From: Cerrena zonata
Taxonomy: Eukaryota; Basidiomycota; Agaricomycetes; Polyporales; Cerrenaceae
Direction of reading: 5' to 3'
NCBI GenBank assembly: GCA_038087015.1
Contig: JASBNA010000048.1
Location: 124,001-188,000 of the forward strand
Length of the DNA stretch: 64,000 nt
Positions 13,301 to 26,746 of this stretch are shown here, in pieces. Position 1 is the first letter of the stretch. Each line of letters starts with the position of its first letter. The notes below the pieces were generated by a model that was not told where the DNA came from, did not search any database, and was given only the letters and a program-made list of their open reading frames with translations. Made by a program: the position numbers and the translations under genes.

Positions 13301-15221
13301 GTCTGAGGAAAGGGGATCAAGAGCAGATATCGAGTTGGTAGATAAGCTTCCAAGACCAACAGGGATCGAGGAAGATGCAGAAAGACCGCCGCCAGTACTG
13401 TTTCGGAAATTAGCTTCGTTAAGGTCGTAAGGTGGATCATTAGGGCGTGTGTTGAGGTCGTCTAAGTATTTAGATAGGCGCGTTCGTCGAGGAGATGTAG
13501 CTGTAGGCGAGTCAGAAGATAGTCGTACGTCCGATGTATCCATGCCATCTTCGTCCTTCTCAAACTCGACGATAGGCACTGAGCAAAGAAAACGCAATAA
13601 CCATTGTCACCAACAGAGAAAGAAACGCAAAGAGAGAATTACTTACGACTCAGCTGGTTAGGAGTATACTCTTTCCAGCGTGACTCACACCAGAACGACC
13701 GCAGGTAAAGATGGCTGTGTAGTTCATCAACCAGAATCTCCCGCAGGGCCTGCGACAGCGGAAGCGACGCTCAGTACACTTCACACATACACGGGGAAAG
13801 ATTAGGAAATATTCTTACAGTCTCCTGAGTGCTGAGATAGCTTCGCAAGTCCGCAAGAGCACCGATATCGAGCATATCCTGTTTGTTAATGAGCTTCATG
13901 CTTCTTACGAGCAATGCAGCAGCTTGTAACAGTCGTTTCTCAGATATCAGACTCTCGAGAACATCTGGTACTGTTCTCAAGTACTCGCTAAAGATAGAGT
14001 ATGTGAAATTAGCATAACTTGTGGGAGCAAATTAGATGCTAACATTTGATCAAGAATCCGTAACATTTCTTCGACTTGCTGATTCCGTGACCATAGCTGT
14101 ACTAAATCCGTGCGCTTGTTGTTAAGAGCCTCCTTGGATTCTGCTAGTGCTTGTCTGGTTTCTGTTATCGACTTCTGTGTGACTCCAAGGTGGTTCAGCA
14201 GAGATGCGTGATGTGGAAGTGCAGCAGCAAAGGCCTCGTAGTGTTCTGAGAGACGCATAATTATCTATCAGATCCATGGGTGCCACGATAGACTAGTAAA
14301 CCTAGAGTGACGCACTGTCGACAGAGCCTTTCAAAGCCCTTTGTAGCATGTCCTTGGTTCTTCGGAATGAATCCATGTTCTTCCCGAGGGAGGAATCGTC
14401 AAGAAGTTGTAAAGCTAAGTTCACGGGGTTGAACTACGAATCTTAACGTCGTATATTCCATGAGGGGTATCTTGAGACTCACGTCTGTATCTGTCACAAT
14501 CTCCCATTCATCCTTGATTTCGTCGAGGACGGCTATGAAGACGCGTTACGATGCACAAACCCAAGTCAGGACGATATCAATTACAACATACCATCAATAT
14601 CTCCTGGTCTGTGCTTTCCGACTCTCCTACCAGGGACTTTCTCTTGGATCCGCCGTTGTCTATCCTTCTGGATGGCAATTTCCTTTTCTTTTTGTCTCTC
14701 GTATTCCTCATCTCTGCTGTCATCACTCGCATGCGACCAGCCCTTTGGAAGGCTTGGATCGCAGCCATATGTGTTGGCGACATTTCTGCTTCGGAACCTG
14801 GTGTGGAAGGGGTAGTAGGGGGTCGTGAAGGTCTAGCTCTTCCATTGGGAGCCGAGGATTTTGAAGAGCCCGCTGTATTATTACGTCCGGCCTGAGGAAG
14901 CGACATGTTGGACCGGGTACCTAGGCCGTCGCGTTCGCCTCCGGAGTCGCGACTCGAGATCCCATCATATACCACAGAGTCTATAGATACTTCAGAAAGC
15001 TGTCTTCCTCTTAGACCGGACCGACCAGGTCTAGAAGGTCCATTTGAGTTAGATGATGGGACTCTAGACGATCCTGGTAGTGGGATAGTACTGTTACTCG
15101 GAGTGGTCGGACGAGAGCGATTTATCTGCAAGGGGCGAACAGGTGGTGAACGAGGCCGGTCATTATCATAAGACGCATTCGAAGGGTATCTGTTCGATGG
15201 TAATGGCGGGACCCGAGACAT
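10375..15221 (-). CDS. SEC8: Exocyst complex subunit SEC8
   Basis: Subunit of the octameric exocyst that tethers secretory vesicles to the plasma membrane at growing tips. The N-terminus (MSRVPPLPSNRYPS, PLQINRSRPTTPSNS) is a long Ser/Pro-rich low-complexity region. The conserved Sec8 N-terminal helical region follows: VLDEIKDEWEIVTDTD near 14500, FNPVNLALQLLDDSSLGKNM near 14400, then EALNNKRTDLVQLWSRN and VLESLISEKRLLQAAALLV. The middle has a Ser-rich loop and ESLAILGKLGMALDLVGQKL. The C-terminal exons include LLFHHAVTG, LQQNIKTLTD and YNMYLIELHGLELENTADET. About ten or more introns. The 4.8-kb span and all blocks argue for an intact gene. Confidence 0.9.
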
Positions 15222-15425
15222 GAGGTCGTTGTGGTCGACAATGAGCAAGTGCTTGCAACGCTTCCCAACTGTTCGCGCTCAATTGTAGTCAACTGTCTGA
15301 GGTGTATCCGATCGGGCGCTTGCAATTACCCTCTTTGAATTTGAAACATATGCGACTCGGAGTGACGTCGACGAAAAAGACTGACCTTTACCAGCAACTC
15401 TTTGGTATTTGTCCCCCACTGCAGT

Positions 15426-16627
15426 ATGTCATCAGTGAACACACTTCCCGACTTTCTGGAACCATGGGGAAGCCGGCTTCCTGGTCAACCATCTAGTGAA
15501 CCACGTTATACGAATGCACTTTTCAGACACAACCGACTGCCCTTATCGTCGCATGCGCTTTGGTGGCCATCCTCAACTTCGAGTACATCTGTTCTGCTTA
15601 TATTTATCCCAGGTGATGATGAACTACCTCTGGTTGACAGCATATCCTTATGGGTTATCATTACTTACTAGGTAATCCTGGATTGGCGGATTTCTATACG
15701 CCGTTTCTAAACGACATTCACGAGAAATCCGACGGAAGCCTCCCAATAATTGCACGCGCACATCTTGGTCATACCCCTCACATAGACCATAACGAAGCAT
15801 ACGTTGACCGTGCCTCCGTCGGTCTAGCATCGCAGATAGAGAGTATTATCGAACTGATTGACGCTTCGAAAACCATTTATGACAAGTTAGTATTAGTTGG
15901 ACACAGCGTAGGATCATGGCTGGTTCTTCAAGTTCGTATCAACTGGCTGGATTACTAATTAACACTGATATATCATATTTTTCAGGCTTTGAAAGCCCGT
16001 CCAGAGGCTGTTAATTCTGTATTTCTACTCTTCCCGACTATTGCAAATATTGGTGACACACCTAATGGACGCAAACTATCGGTAGGACACAAAAGAGCTT
16101 AACAACTGCTCAGATATCTAAGATTCTTCTTGTATTAGTGGTTATTCCATCACCCCTTCCCGAAGATTATATCTTATCTTTCGATATGCGCTGGATTGCT
16201 CCCATTAGGTGTTGTATCATATCTATACAAAGACTGGCCTACTCCTCAAGTACACGTACTACGAAGCCTGTTAAAGTCCCCGTCCGCAGTCTATGCTTCA
16301 CTGTCAATGGCTGATGAAGAAATGAAGACGATCAAAGAGGCTGACGTTGATCTCTTGACGACATTTGGCGACCGTATTCACCTATACTTTGCAGAGAACG
16401 ACAACTGGGTAGGAGAACAGAAGGATTTGCTACTGAAGATGTTCGATGAGCGGCATAGGGTGGTTCACGGTGACTCTGATATACCACACGCTTTCTGCAT
16501 AAGTAAGTCATAGCGACTTGAAAAGACCGCGCGCAGTTGGCATGTACTCAAATTTCTGCTAGATCATGGTGAACCATTGGCAGTTCAATGTTTCGAGTGG
16601 TTGAAAGAAGGAGGACTTATTACTTAA
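15426..16627 (+). CDS. Lipid-droplet-associated hydrolase family (LDAH-like alpha/beta hydrolase)
   Basis: Alpha/beta hydrolase resembling the LDAH family of lipid-droplet proteins. MSSVNTLPDFLEPWGS starts at 15426. An intron splits the hallmark LIFIPGNPGLADFYTPFL. The nucleophile Ser is in LVLVGHSVGSWLVLQ near 15895-15925. The charge-relay residues are likely in YFAENDNWV and the C-terminal SDIPHAFCI and NHGE. Four or five exons. Its substrate is not firmly established in the family (cholesteryl ester and triglyceride have both been proposed), so I do not assign one. Divergent from SEC8 across about 200 bp. Confidence 0.85.
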
Positions 16628-16842
16628 TTAACCGTACATATTATTCTGCCACGCTTTGGATGTGTTCCTATACCATACCAATGCGCTCGCCCTCACCTTT
16701 GAATACTACACATGCCCTTTTGAGTTGATCGAGCTTAAAGCTGGTGATAGACGCGTGTAATAATCTGCAGCTCGACGCGTCCTGCACGCGTTCACCTGCA
16801 CAAACATCGGCTGTTGAATTTATTCATTAAATCACATACACG

Positions 16843-19800
16843 ATGTCAGAAGACGTACAAATCGAAATCCCATCTAGTCCTGAAAGAATATCTCTGCCAC
16901 CAGGCAGCGAACCCTCCGGCCCACCAAGCTCATTACATCCGACTCCAAGCCCTTCCCCACCGCCACCAGCGAATGTGATTCGAATACCGCCCATGAAAAG
17001 GCCACAACGAGAATCTCGGCTCTTTATCGACGCGCCACTATTGTCTCCAGAAGAGAAGGCAGAATATACGGAGATTGGTCTAACTACGGATGATGTTACA
17101 CAAAGTAGTATCCAGACTGTGGTCGGTGAATACAAAGAAGATGGTCAGCTATATTACTACGCACGGTTTACAGACGGATTTGTCCATAAGGTGAGACTGT
17201 CTCATATATTGGTCTCTGCGCCAAGTCTCAGTCACAATATACAGTTTCCGTCCTACAGACTCCAGCGAGAACATCCAGATCTCGTGGAGGAATACGGTAA
17301 GCGGTTAGACCAATGTTAACTCTCTATACACATATTAACAGGACATAACGTTACAGAGACTAAAAGGGACAATGGGTCTCTTCCACCGTTCGATCCGTCT
17401 TCACACAATGTGCATCCTGCTTCTCGTGTTCGTGTCGTCCTAAAGCTCCATGCCACAGGTTCCAAAAATGGGAAAGTGTCACGAAGCAAGAGTCGTACAG
17501 AGACCCCACAGTCAGACCTAGACTCCGATGAGGATGGTGAAAGTGAGGCAGACTATGGTAGCGACGACTCTGCCGTGGCTACTCGAAGGAGTACGCGGAT
17601 AACAAAAACCAAGGATAATTCATCGGCATTACCTTTTAGTCCTAGGAAGACAAGGTCTCGAAAAATCCATGTAATAGACGACGTCGACGGTGAAGGCGGT
17701 GAAGGAGACGAGGAGGAAGATGATGACGAGCTCTTGATTGCTTCGCCATCAGTCAGGCGATCCACGAGAAGCAGGAAGGCTGTTGTCCGCGACAATTACG
17801 TTGGCTCTGACGACGATGCCTATGCTCCGACTCCAAAATTTAAAGTAGCCAAGAAGAAATCTCAGCCGAAAGCCTCCAGACCGGCTTACGGTCGAATTCG
17901 TCCAATCGAGGATCTGAAGTACGACCCCAATCCAGGTACCAGAGCTTTGCGTGCTCATAGGAGTAAATGCGAGAAATGTCAACGACAACCGACAGACCAG
18001 CTAAAGAAGAGACGCAAGATTGACGACGAAGAAACAGAAGAATTAGGTGGATGGGTACAATGGTATATTTCTATCCAAATAGAACTATATGTTACTCATT
18101 TGGTTTTTTCCTTCTAGCTTGAAATGCCCCGTTGCTGCTCACTGGGGTTGCTTGGCTAAAACCCAACAGGCCGAGATTTTGAAAGCAGCCTTGGAACGTG
18201 AGTGGGTTGACTGGCGAAGTGCACGAGCTGGTGATGGAGAAATCGACGACGACACTCTACCCAAGAAACGAAAAACATTGGAGCCTAATCTCACCACAGA
18301 ATTTCTGTGTGGTGGCTGCATGAAAGGTGGCTTTTGTATGTCGTGCAAGGAGGTGCTCCTCGAGCCCGATTCGTTAGCTCGCATCGAGAAAGAGAACGCT
18401 TCTTCCTCAACTGCTCCTGAGACAAAAGAGGGACCTTCGTCCGATGTAGAAATGCAAGATGCAACAGGCGATGGCTCGGCAAAGGAACCTATTGACGTAG
18501 ATGCGTCCCCAGAAACACCACAGAAACCTATACCAACAACTCCTGATTCTGATAGTCTTTACTTCCGATGTCTTCTGTGCAGACGAATGTCCCACTACGC
18601 CCATCTACCCCAACCTTTTGCCGGCGACGAGTATACTGAAGCGGAGCTTGCCGACTACTATCAGAGGACTTACGAATGGAGATGCGCAGATTGTGTCTCT
18701 TACGTTTACGCTGTCGAACATATTATTGCCTGGAGGCCGTTCCCAGAGGACGCTAAAGAGAAGTCGGCACCGGGCGAGTTGCCTAACTATAAATCTCCAT
18801 TACCTCGAGAGTACCTCGTAAAATGGAAGGATCGTAGTTATCGACGAGTACAATGGGTTCCACATATGTGGCTCTTCGCAAAGGCACCTAATATGCTACG
18901 TAACTTCTTAACGAAAGGCACTCACGTCGATCTACTACCTGAACCGGCCGCGGAAGAGGTGCTGGAACATGCTGGTGACGGTGTAGCTATGGATGTACAG
19001 GATGACGACAAGACCCCTCCAGCGCCGAAACCCTCTGCTCCTTCTGGCTCACTCCCTGACGCGGAGCGACATATTCGACCTGCTTGGAAGACCATTGATC
19101 GTGTTCTTGATGTCCTTCTGTGGAGTCCCGAGAAGCGTCTCAACAGAAGGAAAGTAACGAAGGAGTTGCAGTCAGAAATAGACGAAGAGTACGAAAATGT
19201 CTTCCAGACTGGCGAACAACCTAGTGCCGATTTGACAGAAACCGTCGCGGAATGGGAAAAGCGTAACCGGAAACGAATCAGTGATGCTGACGCGAGTCGT
19301 GTCATTTTTGCCTTCATCAAGTGGGATGACCTGGGCTATGACGATGGTGTGTTAAAGATTTCATATAATATACTGGATTGTTCTTGACCTCCATTACAGC
19401 GAGTTGGGACTCACCACCAAAGCAAGGTACTCCGGGTATGCTGCATTTGAACACGCATTTAGCCGATTTGTTGCCTCGAGATCCGTTGTAGTTGAGATTC
19501 GTTCAGAACGTGAACAGAAAGTTTGGAACCAGCGTCCCAAAGATGGTTTCAGGGCCAAGCATGCTTTCACTACCCAATCGCTTCCTCAGTTGGACCAGCA
19601 AGCAGGACTCAGTCTCATGCCTTTCCAAGTTGACGGTGTCAACTGGCTATGTAACAACTGGTGGAATCTTCAGCATTGCATATTGGCTGATGAAATGGGA
19701 TTGGTAGGTCCTAATCTCCTATGTAAATATATGTGTTATAATATTTGCCTCGATAGGGCAAGACCGTTCAGGTTGTCACCTTCATTGGCGTTATCATGAA

Positions 19801-22800
19801 GCTACGGAAAGCTTGGCCAGCGTTGGTTATAGTCCCAAATTCTACCATTACGAACTGGGTTCGTGAGTTTGAACGTTGGGCTCCGAACCTCAGGGTTTGT
19901 CCATTTTACGGAGAGGCAAGAGCTCGTGAAATCATCAAGCAGTATGAGCTATACCATTGGGACTCCATTAGAGGCACGACGGGTGCTAAGTATCACGTAC
20001 TTGTGACTACATACGAAACTGTCACTGGGAAAGACTTTGGTGCGGTGTTCAAGAGATCTCCTCGGTGGGAGATGCTCGTCGTCGATGAAGGACAAAGGCG
20101 TGAGTGCTTGTTGCTTAAGCGAAAACTTAGCTGGATTGAGAATATTTCTTTCTAGTCAAGAGCGACTCGAGTCTTATTTTCAAGAAGCTCAATGAGCTCA
20201 ACACTATTCATCGTGTCATTCTCACTGGTGTCAGTAACCTTTCATATCTCCAAAATTTTAACGCAATCGACTGACTTTGTTTCTAGACCCCCTTAAATAA
20301 CAATATCCGTGAACTCTTCAATTTGATGAATTTCCTCGATCCAAATGAGTGGAATGATCTGGAGAACCTGGCTAAGGAGCATGAGGAGCTTACGGAGGAG
20401 AGCGTAAAGGAGCTGCATAACCGACTCCGACCGTATTTCCTGAGACGAGTGAAGTCAGAGGTCTTGCAACTTCCGCCGAAGGTAAGTTTCATCTATCTTT
20501 CTCGTTAACCACGCTCAGCTTGTTGGTCTAGAATGAAGTGATCGTTCCAGTCAGTATGGCACCTCTCCAACGGGAGGTATACAAATCTATTCTCAGTGAG
20601 TGGCGGTCGTTCCTTCTAAAATCGATAACTTGAAATGACATATATCCATTAGGTCAGAATATCGACCTTCTCAGGACTCTTTCGGCAGCTTCTTCGGGTG
20701 CAAAGGTCAATGCGTCTATGAAGAAGACAAATCTCAACAACATTTTGATGCAACTTCGAAAGTATGGTCAACAGTGCTACCTGGCGCAACGAAAACTAAT
20801 CTCTCCCAAGATGTTTACAGCACCCATATTTAGTCTCTTCAGAAATAGAACCGAAGGGTCTTGCACCCGTTCAAGCTCATGAGAAACTCATCGATGCTAG
20901 TGCCAAGCTAAGGATTCTCCGAGTTCTCCTGCCGAAACTTAAAGCCCGTGGTCACAGAGTTCTGTTGTTCAGTCAGGTAAATCTACTTGCTATTCTAAAA
21001 CATCTCTAGTATTTACTTGCACACGTAGTTCGTGATTGCCTTGGACATTGTTGAGGACTTCTTGATCGGTGAAGGGGCTAAGTACCTACGACTAGTATGT
21101 TATGTTTCTTCTTCACCTGTATACTGATATATAATTGCAAACAGGATGGAAATACGAAACAAGCTGATCGCCAAAAAGACATGGATGAATTTAACAAGCC
21201 GAACTCAGATGTATTCATATATCTCTTGACGACACGAGCCGGTGGTGTAGGCATTAATTTATGGAGTGCTGATACAGTCATCATCTTCGACCCTGATTTC
21301 AATCCTCACCAAGTACGTCTTCGAACCCTTGTGATGGTCTAACATTCATGACTTCTCTTTAGGATCTTCAAGTATGTCACATTACTGTATAACGTGAGTT
21401 GCTATCTTAACGTATTCGTTTAGGCTATTGCCAGGGCACATCGATACGGACAGAAGAAAACATGTCTTGTCTTCAAGCTCATGGTCAAGGAGTCGGCTGA
21501 AGGCAAGTAGTATGCAATAAGCGTAATATTCATTTATCAACTCAAACGACTTTGAATCAGAGCGGATCGTGCAAACTGGCAAAAAGAAAATGGTTCTAGA
21601 TCATTTGATTGTACAGAAGATGGATGACGACGATGGCAAGGAAGACGTGCAGAACATTCTCATGTTTGGTGCCCAAGCTCTTTTCGAAGACGGAACAGAG
21701 AATTCAAAAGAGATTCATTGTAAGTACTTACGACCAATGGTTGCTCCGTCGCGATTCATGACTTTGGACAGATTCCGAGAACGATATCGAGAACCTTATC
21801 GAAAGGACAGAGAACGAAACCCCTGAGGCAGAACAATCCGGAGGCAATAAAGACGCATTGTTTTCTTTTGCTAAAGTTTGGTCGGCAGAAAAGGACTCTC
21901 TGGAAGAGATGTCGGAAGAGACAGCTAAGCAAGCAGAGCAAGTGGACTCATGGGCACAGACGTTAGAGCGTATCGCTGCTGAACGTCAGCTGGCTCAAGC
22001 CGAGGAAGCTATCATGAGCGGTCGTGGAGTGAGAAGGAAAGCTGCTGCCACTTTCGTATGTTACTTTCTGCATGATCTCTTCTCTGATCGACTCACGCGC
22101 TAAAAATGGTTTAGCCTGCTCAAGACCTTCCACCCGAGCTTGCAGACACTCCAACGAAGAATGTGGAAAAGAAAGACAAGAAGAAAAATAAGGGCAAGGG
22201 CAAGGCTGTCGCCTCTGATGATTCAGACTTCTACGCTGGTGTAGCTTCCGGCTCCGGCTCTGGCACCGAATCTGATACTGGTTCAGCAGTCGATGATCCC
22301 CTAAAGAATCTCGAAGGGCCATCGGATGGGAAACACAAACGAAAACGAACGGGCGACAGTCCTGGACATGCTGGTCCCTTACCGTTACCGCGTGCGAGCA
22401 GACGTTCTCCAGTACCGAATGTCTGTGGGTTGTGTAGTACAGTTCATGATGATGGTGAATGTTACATGACGGAAAGTCCGGAAAACCTTGCAGAGTATAG
22501 ACGTATACTGATCAGTCATGCTGGAGAGGAGTCCATCGAGGAACGAGTGCGTGTCATATATATATTAAGTCCTCTCCAACTGATCTAATCCCTTTGGGGA
22601 CCACACAGCGTGCTGCTATAGCCATCATCGACGAGACTCTCCACAGGCTCGGCAAAATGCATCTTATCTATGGCCAACCGTTACACTTAGTTGATATCTC
22701 CGACTATCCGCCCGCTCTTCAGCGTCCCAATGCGACATCGTCTGCAGGTGTCCCAGCGTCGTTCATCCAGAGCGTTCAAAAATCGAAGAAAGCTGCTGTC

Positions 22801-23576
22801 AAATCTGGACCGAGTAAACCACCTAAGCCTGCCAAACCGCCTGCACCTAAACCTTACAAACCACCAACACATTCCTCCACAGTTTTGAATGGTGTTGCTT
22901 CAAGTTCAAAACTTGTTTCCTCAGCTGTTGCTGGACCTAGCAAAGCTAGTAATTCGGCACTTTTTACTACCGCTCCGCGACCTCGTCAATCACTTCCAGC
23001 TATAGTTCCTCCCTCAGTCCCGGGCCTTAGCTCAATACCTCTTCATGCAGGGACATCAATTGTTCCGTATCCTATGATCGACACGTACGTCGCGCGGCTC
23101 CCACAGGCCACAGCTATCAATGCGAATGGGGTTCCCGGTAGCAGTGCTGACAAGGGTATTTCAAGTGCGTCTAAAGCGAGTACCTCCGCTAAGGCTACAA
23201 ATGTAGGAAAGGCAAGCAAAAATGCTGTCGCAGGACCATCGAACTCGAAGAGGGCGAGGTCGCCACCACCAGCCAATATATCCAAGACGAAGAAGCTGAA
23301 GCCGACTGGTCTAGTTGATTGCCCAGTTTGCAATGGTGCAAGTCATACATCGATGGCTCAGTGTCCACTCATTCTGCTTGGTAACGCCGAAAAGTATGTG
23401 TCTCATTATTATCCACAGATTTACGGGCCCCTATGCGTCAATACTAATTCGAACCCTTCAGGACGAAACTGGAGATCCTTCGATTGGGAACGAACCCTGC
23501 CAATGCTTCCATTGTTCAGGATCTATACAATGTCTATCAGATACAGAAGAAACAGGAAACGTCAACCAAGTCATGA
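16843..23576 (+). CDS. Chromodomain/PHD-like SNF2 ATPase, Mit1/CHD-type chromatin remodeler
   Basis: Large ATP-dependent nucleosome remodeler of roughly 1,800 codons in more than fifteen exons. In order: a disordered acidic N-terminus; a Cys-rich PHD-like region ([15 protein letters not shown] near 17960, [11 protein letters not shown] near 18128, [18 protein letters not shown] near 18300, [16 protein letters not shown] near 18560); a chromodomain ([20 protein letters not shown] near 18810-18870); and the SNF2 motor. Motor motifs are ILADEMGL then GKT (split by an intron near 19700), LVVDEGQR in place of [34 protein letters not shown] and [13 protein letters not shown]. The tail holds two small zinc motifs: [13 protein letters not shown] near 22420 and [15 protein letters not shown] near 23320. 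This architecture matches the heterochromatin remodeler Mit1 of fission yeast and its basidiomycete relatives. Confidence 0.88.
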
Positions 23577-23841
23577 CTTTAACTCATGGGTAACTTTTTC
23601 CTTAGGTTTTCGTATATGTATAGATCGTTTCAAGCACAGGAGACGAACTACTACATACCAGTATTTTTTGGATATTTATCTCTCCCTTCCATCAGCCGCT
23701 TTTTTGTGTCATGCTATCATATGCTACAGTTAGTCTCATTTCTAGATGTTACAATACAGCATGCATCCGGTTAGTTGTATATTCTACAAATCTTGTCCAT
23801 TTTGTTGCATAATCTTCGCAATATTTATATCCCCCCCTTTT

Positions 23842-26168
23842 CTACTCCTCATCTTTCTCTACCTCCGAACTCTCTAAATCATCGTTTAGAAGTAATGCAC
23901 CAAACTTCCCGGAAGTAGCTGCGACAGACGGGGTTTCCGCCTCGGTATCATCTTCCTCTCCCTCTTCGGAATCAGTGAGGAAATCTTCGTCGTCTTCGGA
24001 TTCGCTCGCATGACCCGGAATATCATGGCGATCATCGGCATCTTCGTGGTCTTTTTCCAGGTCCCAATTATAAGACCCATCCACTGAGTGTATCCAAATC
24101 CCGTTACCTTGATCTTCTTGATGTTCTGAGACGAGGGAAAGGTCGGTATCAGGAGGCCAGAATCCCCAACGAATTCTACTTTCTGCAACAGCGCGCAAAA
24201 CTAAGAAACGACCAGGATATCATGTCATCCAAAGTGAGGGGATATAGCGGGAAAGAACACTCACTGTAGTTTCCTGCTCGATGGGTATCAGGTCTCCCAG
24301 CTTGAGCAGTTACCCACCCCTTCTTTAAAGCAAACGCCACCAATATATCTATTGCGGTCCACTGCTTCCTCCGCCACTCCTCTTTCTCCCTAGCCTCCCT
24401 TTCTTCTCTCTCCCTCTCCTTTGCTCGCTCTCCTCGCCAAGTCCTCTTATCTTCCCGAGTCAGAATTTCAGGGACCTCGTTAGCCCTCGGATGCTCCAAT
24501 TCGAAGATTTTCTCCAGGGGTAACAATTGGGACGCATGATAGATACACAAAGAGACAGCGGATACACGGGAGATGGGAAGAATCCCGGAGAGGACCTGGG
24601 CTTCCATTGGAATGTAATTTGGAAAGACGAGGCCGGGACAGTCGACCAGACGAACCTCGGATGTCCAGAAAAGGGTTTGGAAATGTTTCGTCTATTGCGG
24701 TAGAAACTCGGTTGGTAAGGAACCGTACTTTACGGAAATGAAGTGGTAGGTAACTCACCTTTCCTGGGGTTTGAGAGGCACGAACTTTGGTCGTTCCAAA
24801 GAGAGCATTTAGGAGGGATGATTTACCCACATTTGGTTGACCTAAAGAACACGGATGTAATTGTCACTACGGATGAAACCTGTGAAAGGGGAAGAACGAA
24901 CCTATGAGTCCGATAGTGAGAACCTCCGGTTCGGGCATTTCTTGCTCATCATCATCTTCCCCTTCACCTCTCGGTAAAGAATCAACGACTTTCGGTGCAG
25001 CCAGGCCCTCAACATCCGCTCCTACATGGTCCCCACTCGCGTTCAGCACCGCCTCCCAATCGACAGTTCTCTTCACCTTCGGCTTCCATTTAGCCAGCTT
25101 CTCCGGATCGTCCTTAACGTTCTGAGGCGGATCGAAAAACTCAGCATGAGTTTCCTTGAGTGCTTCTACTAGAGTTTGGCGGAACGCCTTAGTGAGATGG
25201 GGTTCGTAGATTTTCTTGGAGCCCGAATCTCGTGTGAGGTATGATTCAACTTGGATAATCCGTAAATCGGGGTATTTCTTTTTGAGAAATTGGGACCAGG
25301 CTTCCGCACGAACGGGACCCGCGATGTCCACTTTGGTAAGAACGAGAATGATATGGGTCCGTCGAGTGGTGTAAGGATTTGAGAAGTAGGCTGCAAGGGA
25401 AGGTGGATAATGCAGGAGGGGACATCGGGAGTCGAGGAGAATGAGGAGGATTTGCGAGATCTCTGTCACTCTCCATCTAGGTAGATACTGCATGAGTATA
25501 TTGAGGTATACAAAGAAGTATAAAACGTACAACTGTCTCCACACTTCGATATTTCGTTCGAAGGTAGTTGGTGCGTGAGGCATAACCTCATTCTGCTCAC
25601 CATGAGCATCCTGTGTCTCAAACCAAGTGTCAACGGCTTCGTCAGTTTGGTCCAGCCATTTGTTGAACTGTTCCTCCTCGATCTTGGCTACCATCTCCTT
25701 CGTCATGTCATAACGCCATTTCGGACGTTGTGGGCATGCCAAAGGTGTTGCGACTTTGACACAATCCGAGTCGGTGAAGGTAGGCTCTAGGACAACATCG
25801 GCGTTAGCTGTAACATCGGTAGTGTTAATTGAGTCCTCGGCTTGAACGCTAACAGCTTCTGAGTCTTGGAGAATCGCCGCCTTCAAAGCAATAGGCCTCT
25901 CCAACGGCGACCTAATAGCAACATCCCTCGTATGGTCCAAAAACTCCTGCGGGAGTTTAATAAAATGAGACTGAAGTCTTCTCGCAGAAGCTACTAGCTC
26001 CACATTCTCTGGATGGACCTGAGATGAGTTAGGCTTTACGTAGGGTTTGCGACGACTTCGATCGTGCACTGGTGCGTCGGGTGGGGATGTATCACCTCGT
26101 TTAATGGCACGTTTGCGTTTGAGTTGCGCACGGCGCTTTTTGGCTGAGCTGGCTATGTGTCTGTGCAT
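23842..26168 (-). CDS. GNL1: GNL1-type circularly permuted GTPase, tandem copy A
   Basis: Nucleolar-type GTPase of the MMR1/HSR1 (GNL1) branch, related to LSG1 and presumed to act in ribosome biogenesis. Starts MHRHIASSAKKRRAQLKRKR, a basic N-terminus. Then WRYDMTKEMV, FERNIEVWRQL (followed by an intron) and RVTEISQILLILLDSRCPLL. G4 is VLTKVDIAGP near 25330, G1 is QPNVGKSSLLNALFG near 24800-24845, then TPGK, TKHFQTLFW and VDCPGLVFPNY near 24620. An acidic tail follows (SESEDDEDFLTDSEEGEEDD). The permuted G4-G1-G3 order is complete, so it should be functional. A diverged paralog lies directly upstream in the same orientation. Confidence 0.9.
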
Positions 26169-26746
26169 AGGTGGGGGTATGAGATGGGGGCGGAAAGAGA
26201 GTTAGATGGACTCGGGGGGAAAGGGAGGTGCGCGGAGGGGTATAGAAGTACGGATTGGGGTTGTCCTAGATGGAGATAAAGTTCAACCAAGCCCAACATT
26301 CACCTTTTATATGTACAGTATACTATCTTGCCAAAAACTCCATTAATGATTTGGCTCGGAGTCTCGGAGCCGCTGATTGACGACTCATAGTGCCATACAG
26401 CGAGTCAAGATGGATTCCGGACCCGTGTAATCATCGATCTCAGGCCTCATGGCTTGCTCAAAGTTTGTGTATGTATAGCATATTTGCACTGCAGCTGTGT
26501 TCGAGGGTCAGAGGTGAAGATCAGAAACAACGTCCATCAGTATCTAGGCGCCCATGCTTTCTAGTGACATTCCATATATAGAATATTTCTGGCGTTGAGT
26601 CGTCCTCCCAGTACTGATTGCCATATTATTTGAGTATACTGCTACAATTTCTAGTATTAACCAGAGGAGTACTATAGAATTAGCACCTACAACAGTACAT
26701 ATCCAATTTTTAGTATACATATATTCTAGTCTTCATAGTCTCCGTT
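26169..26746. other. Intergenic between the two GNL1-type genes
   Basis: About 580 bp holding the promoter of copy A and the 3' end of copy B. No supported gene or repeat seen; the plus-strand open frame at 26390-26581 has no recognisable features. Confidence 0.45.

Noticed and set aside
22687..23333. Several antisense and alternate-frame open frames in the remodeler tail
   Set aside because: Shadows of the Pro/Ser/Lys-rich C-terminal exon, which is in phase with both zinc motifs.
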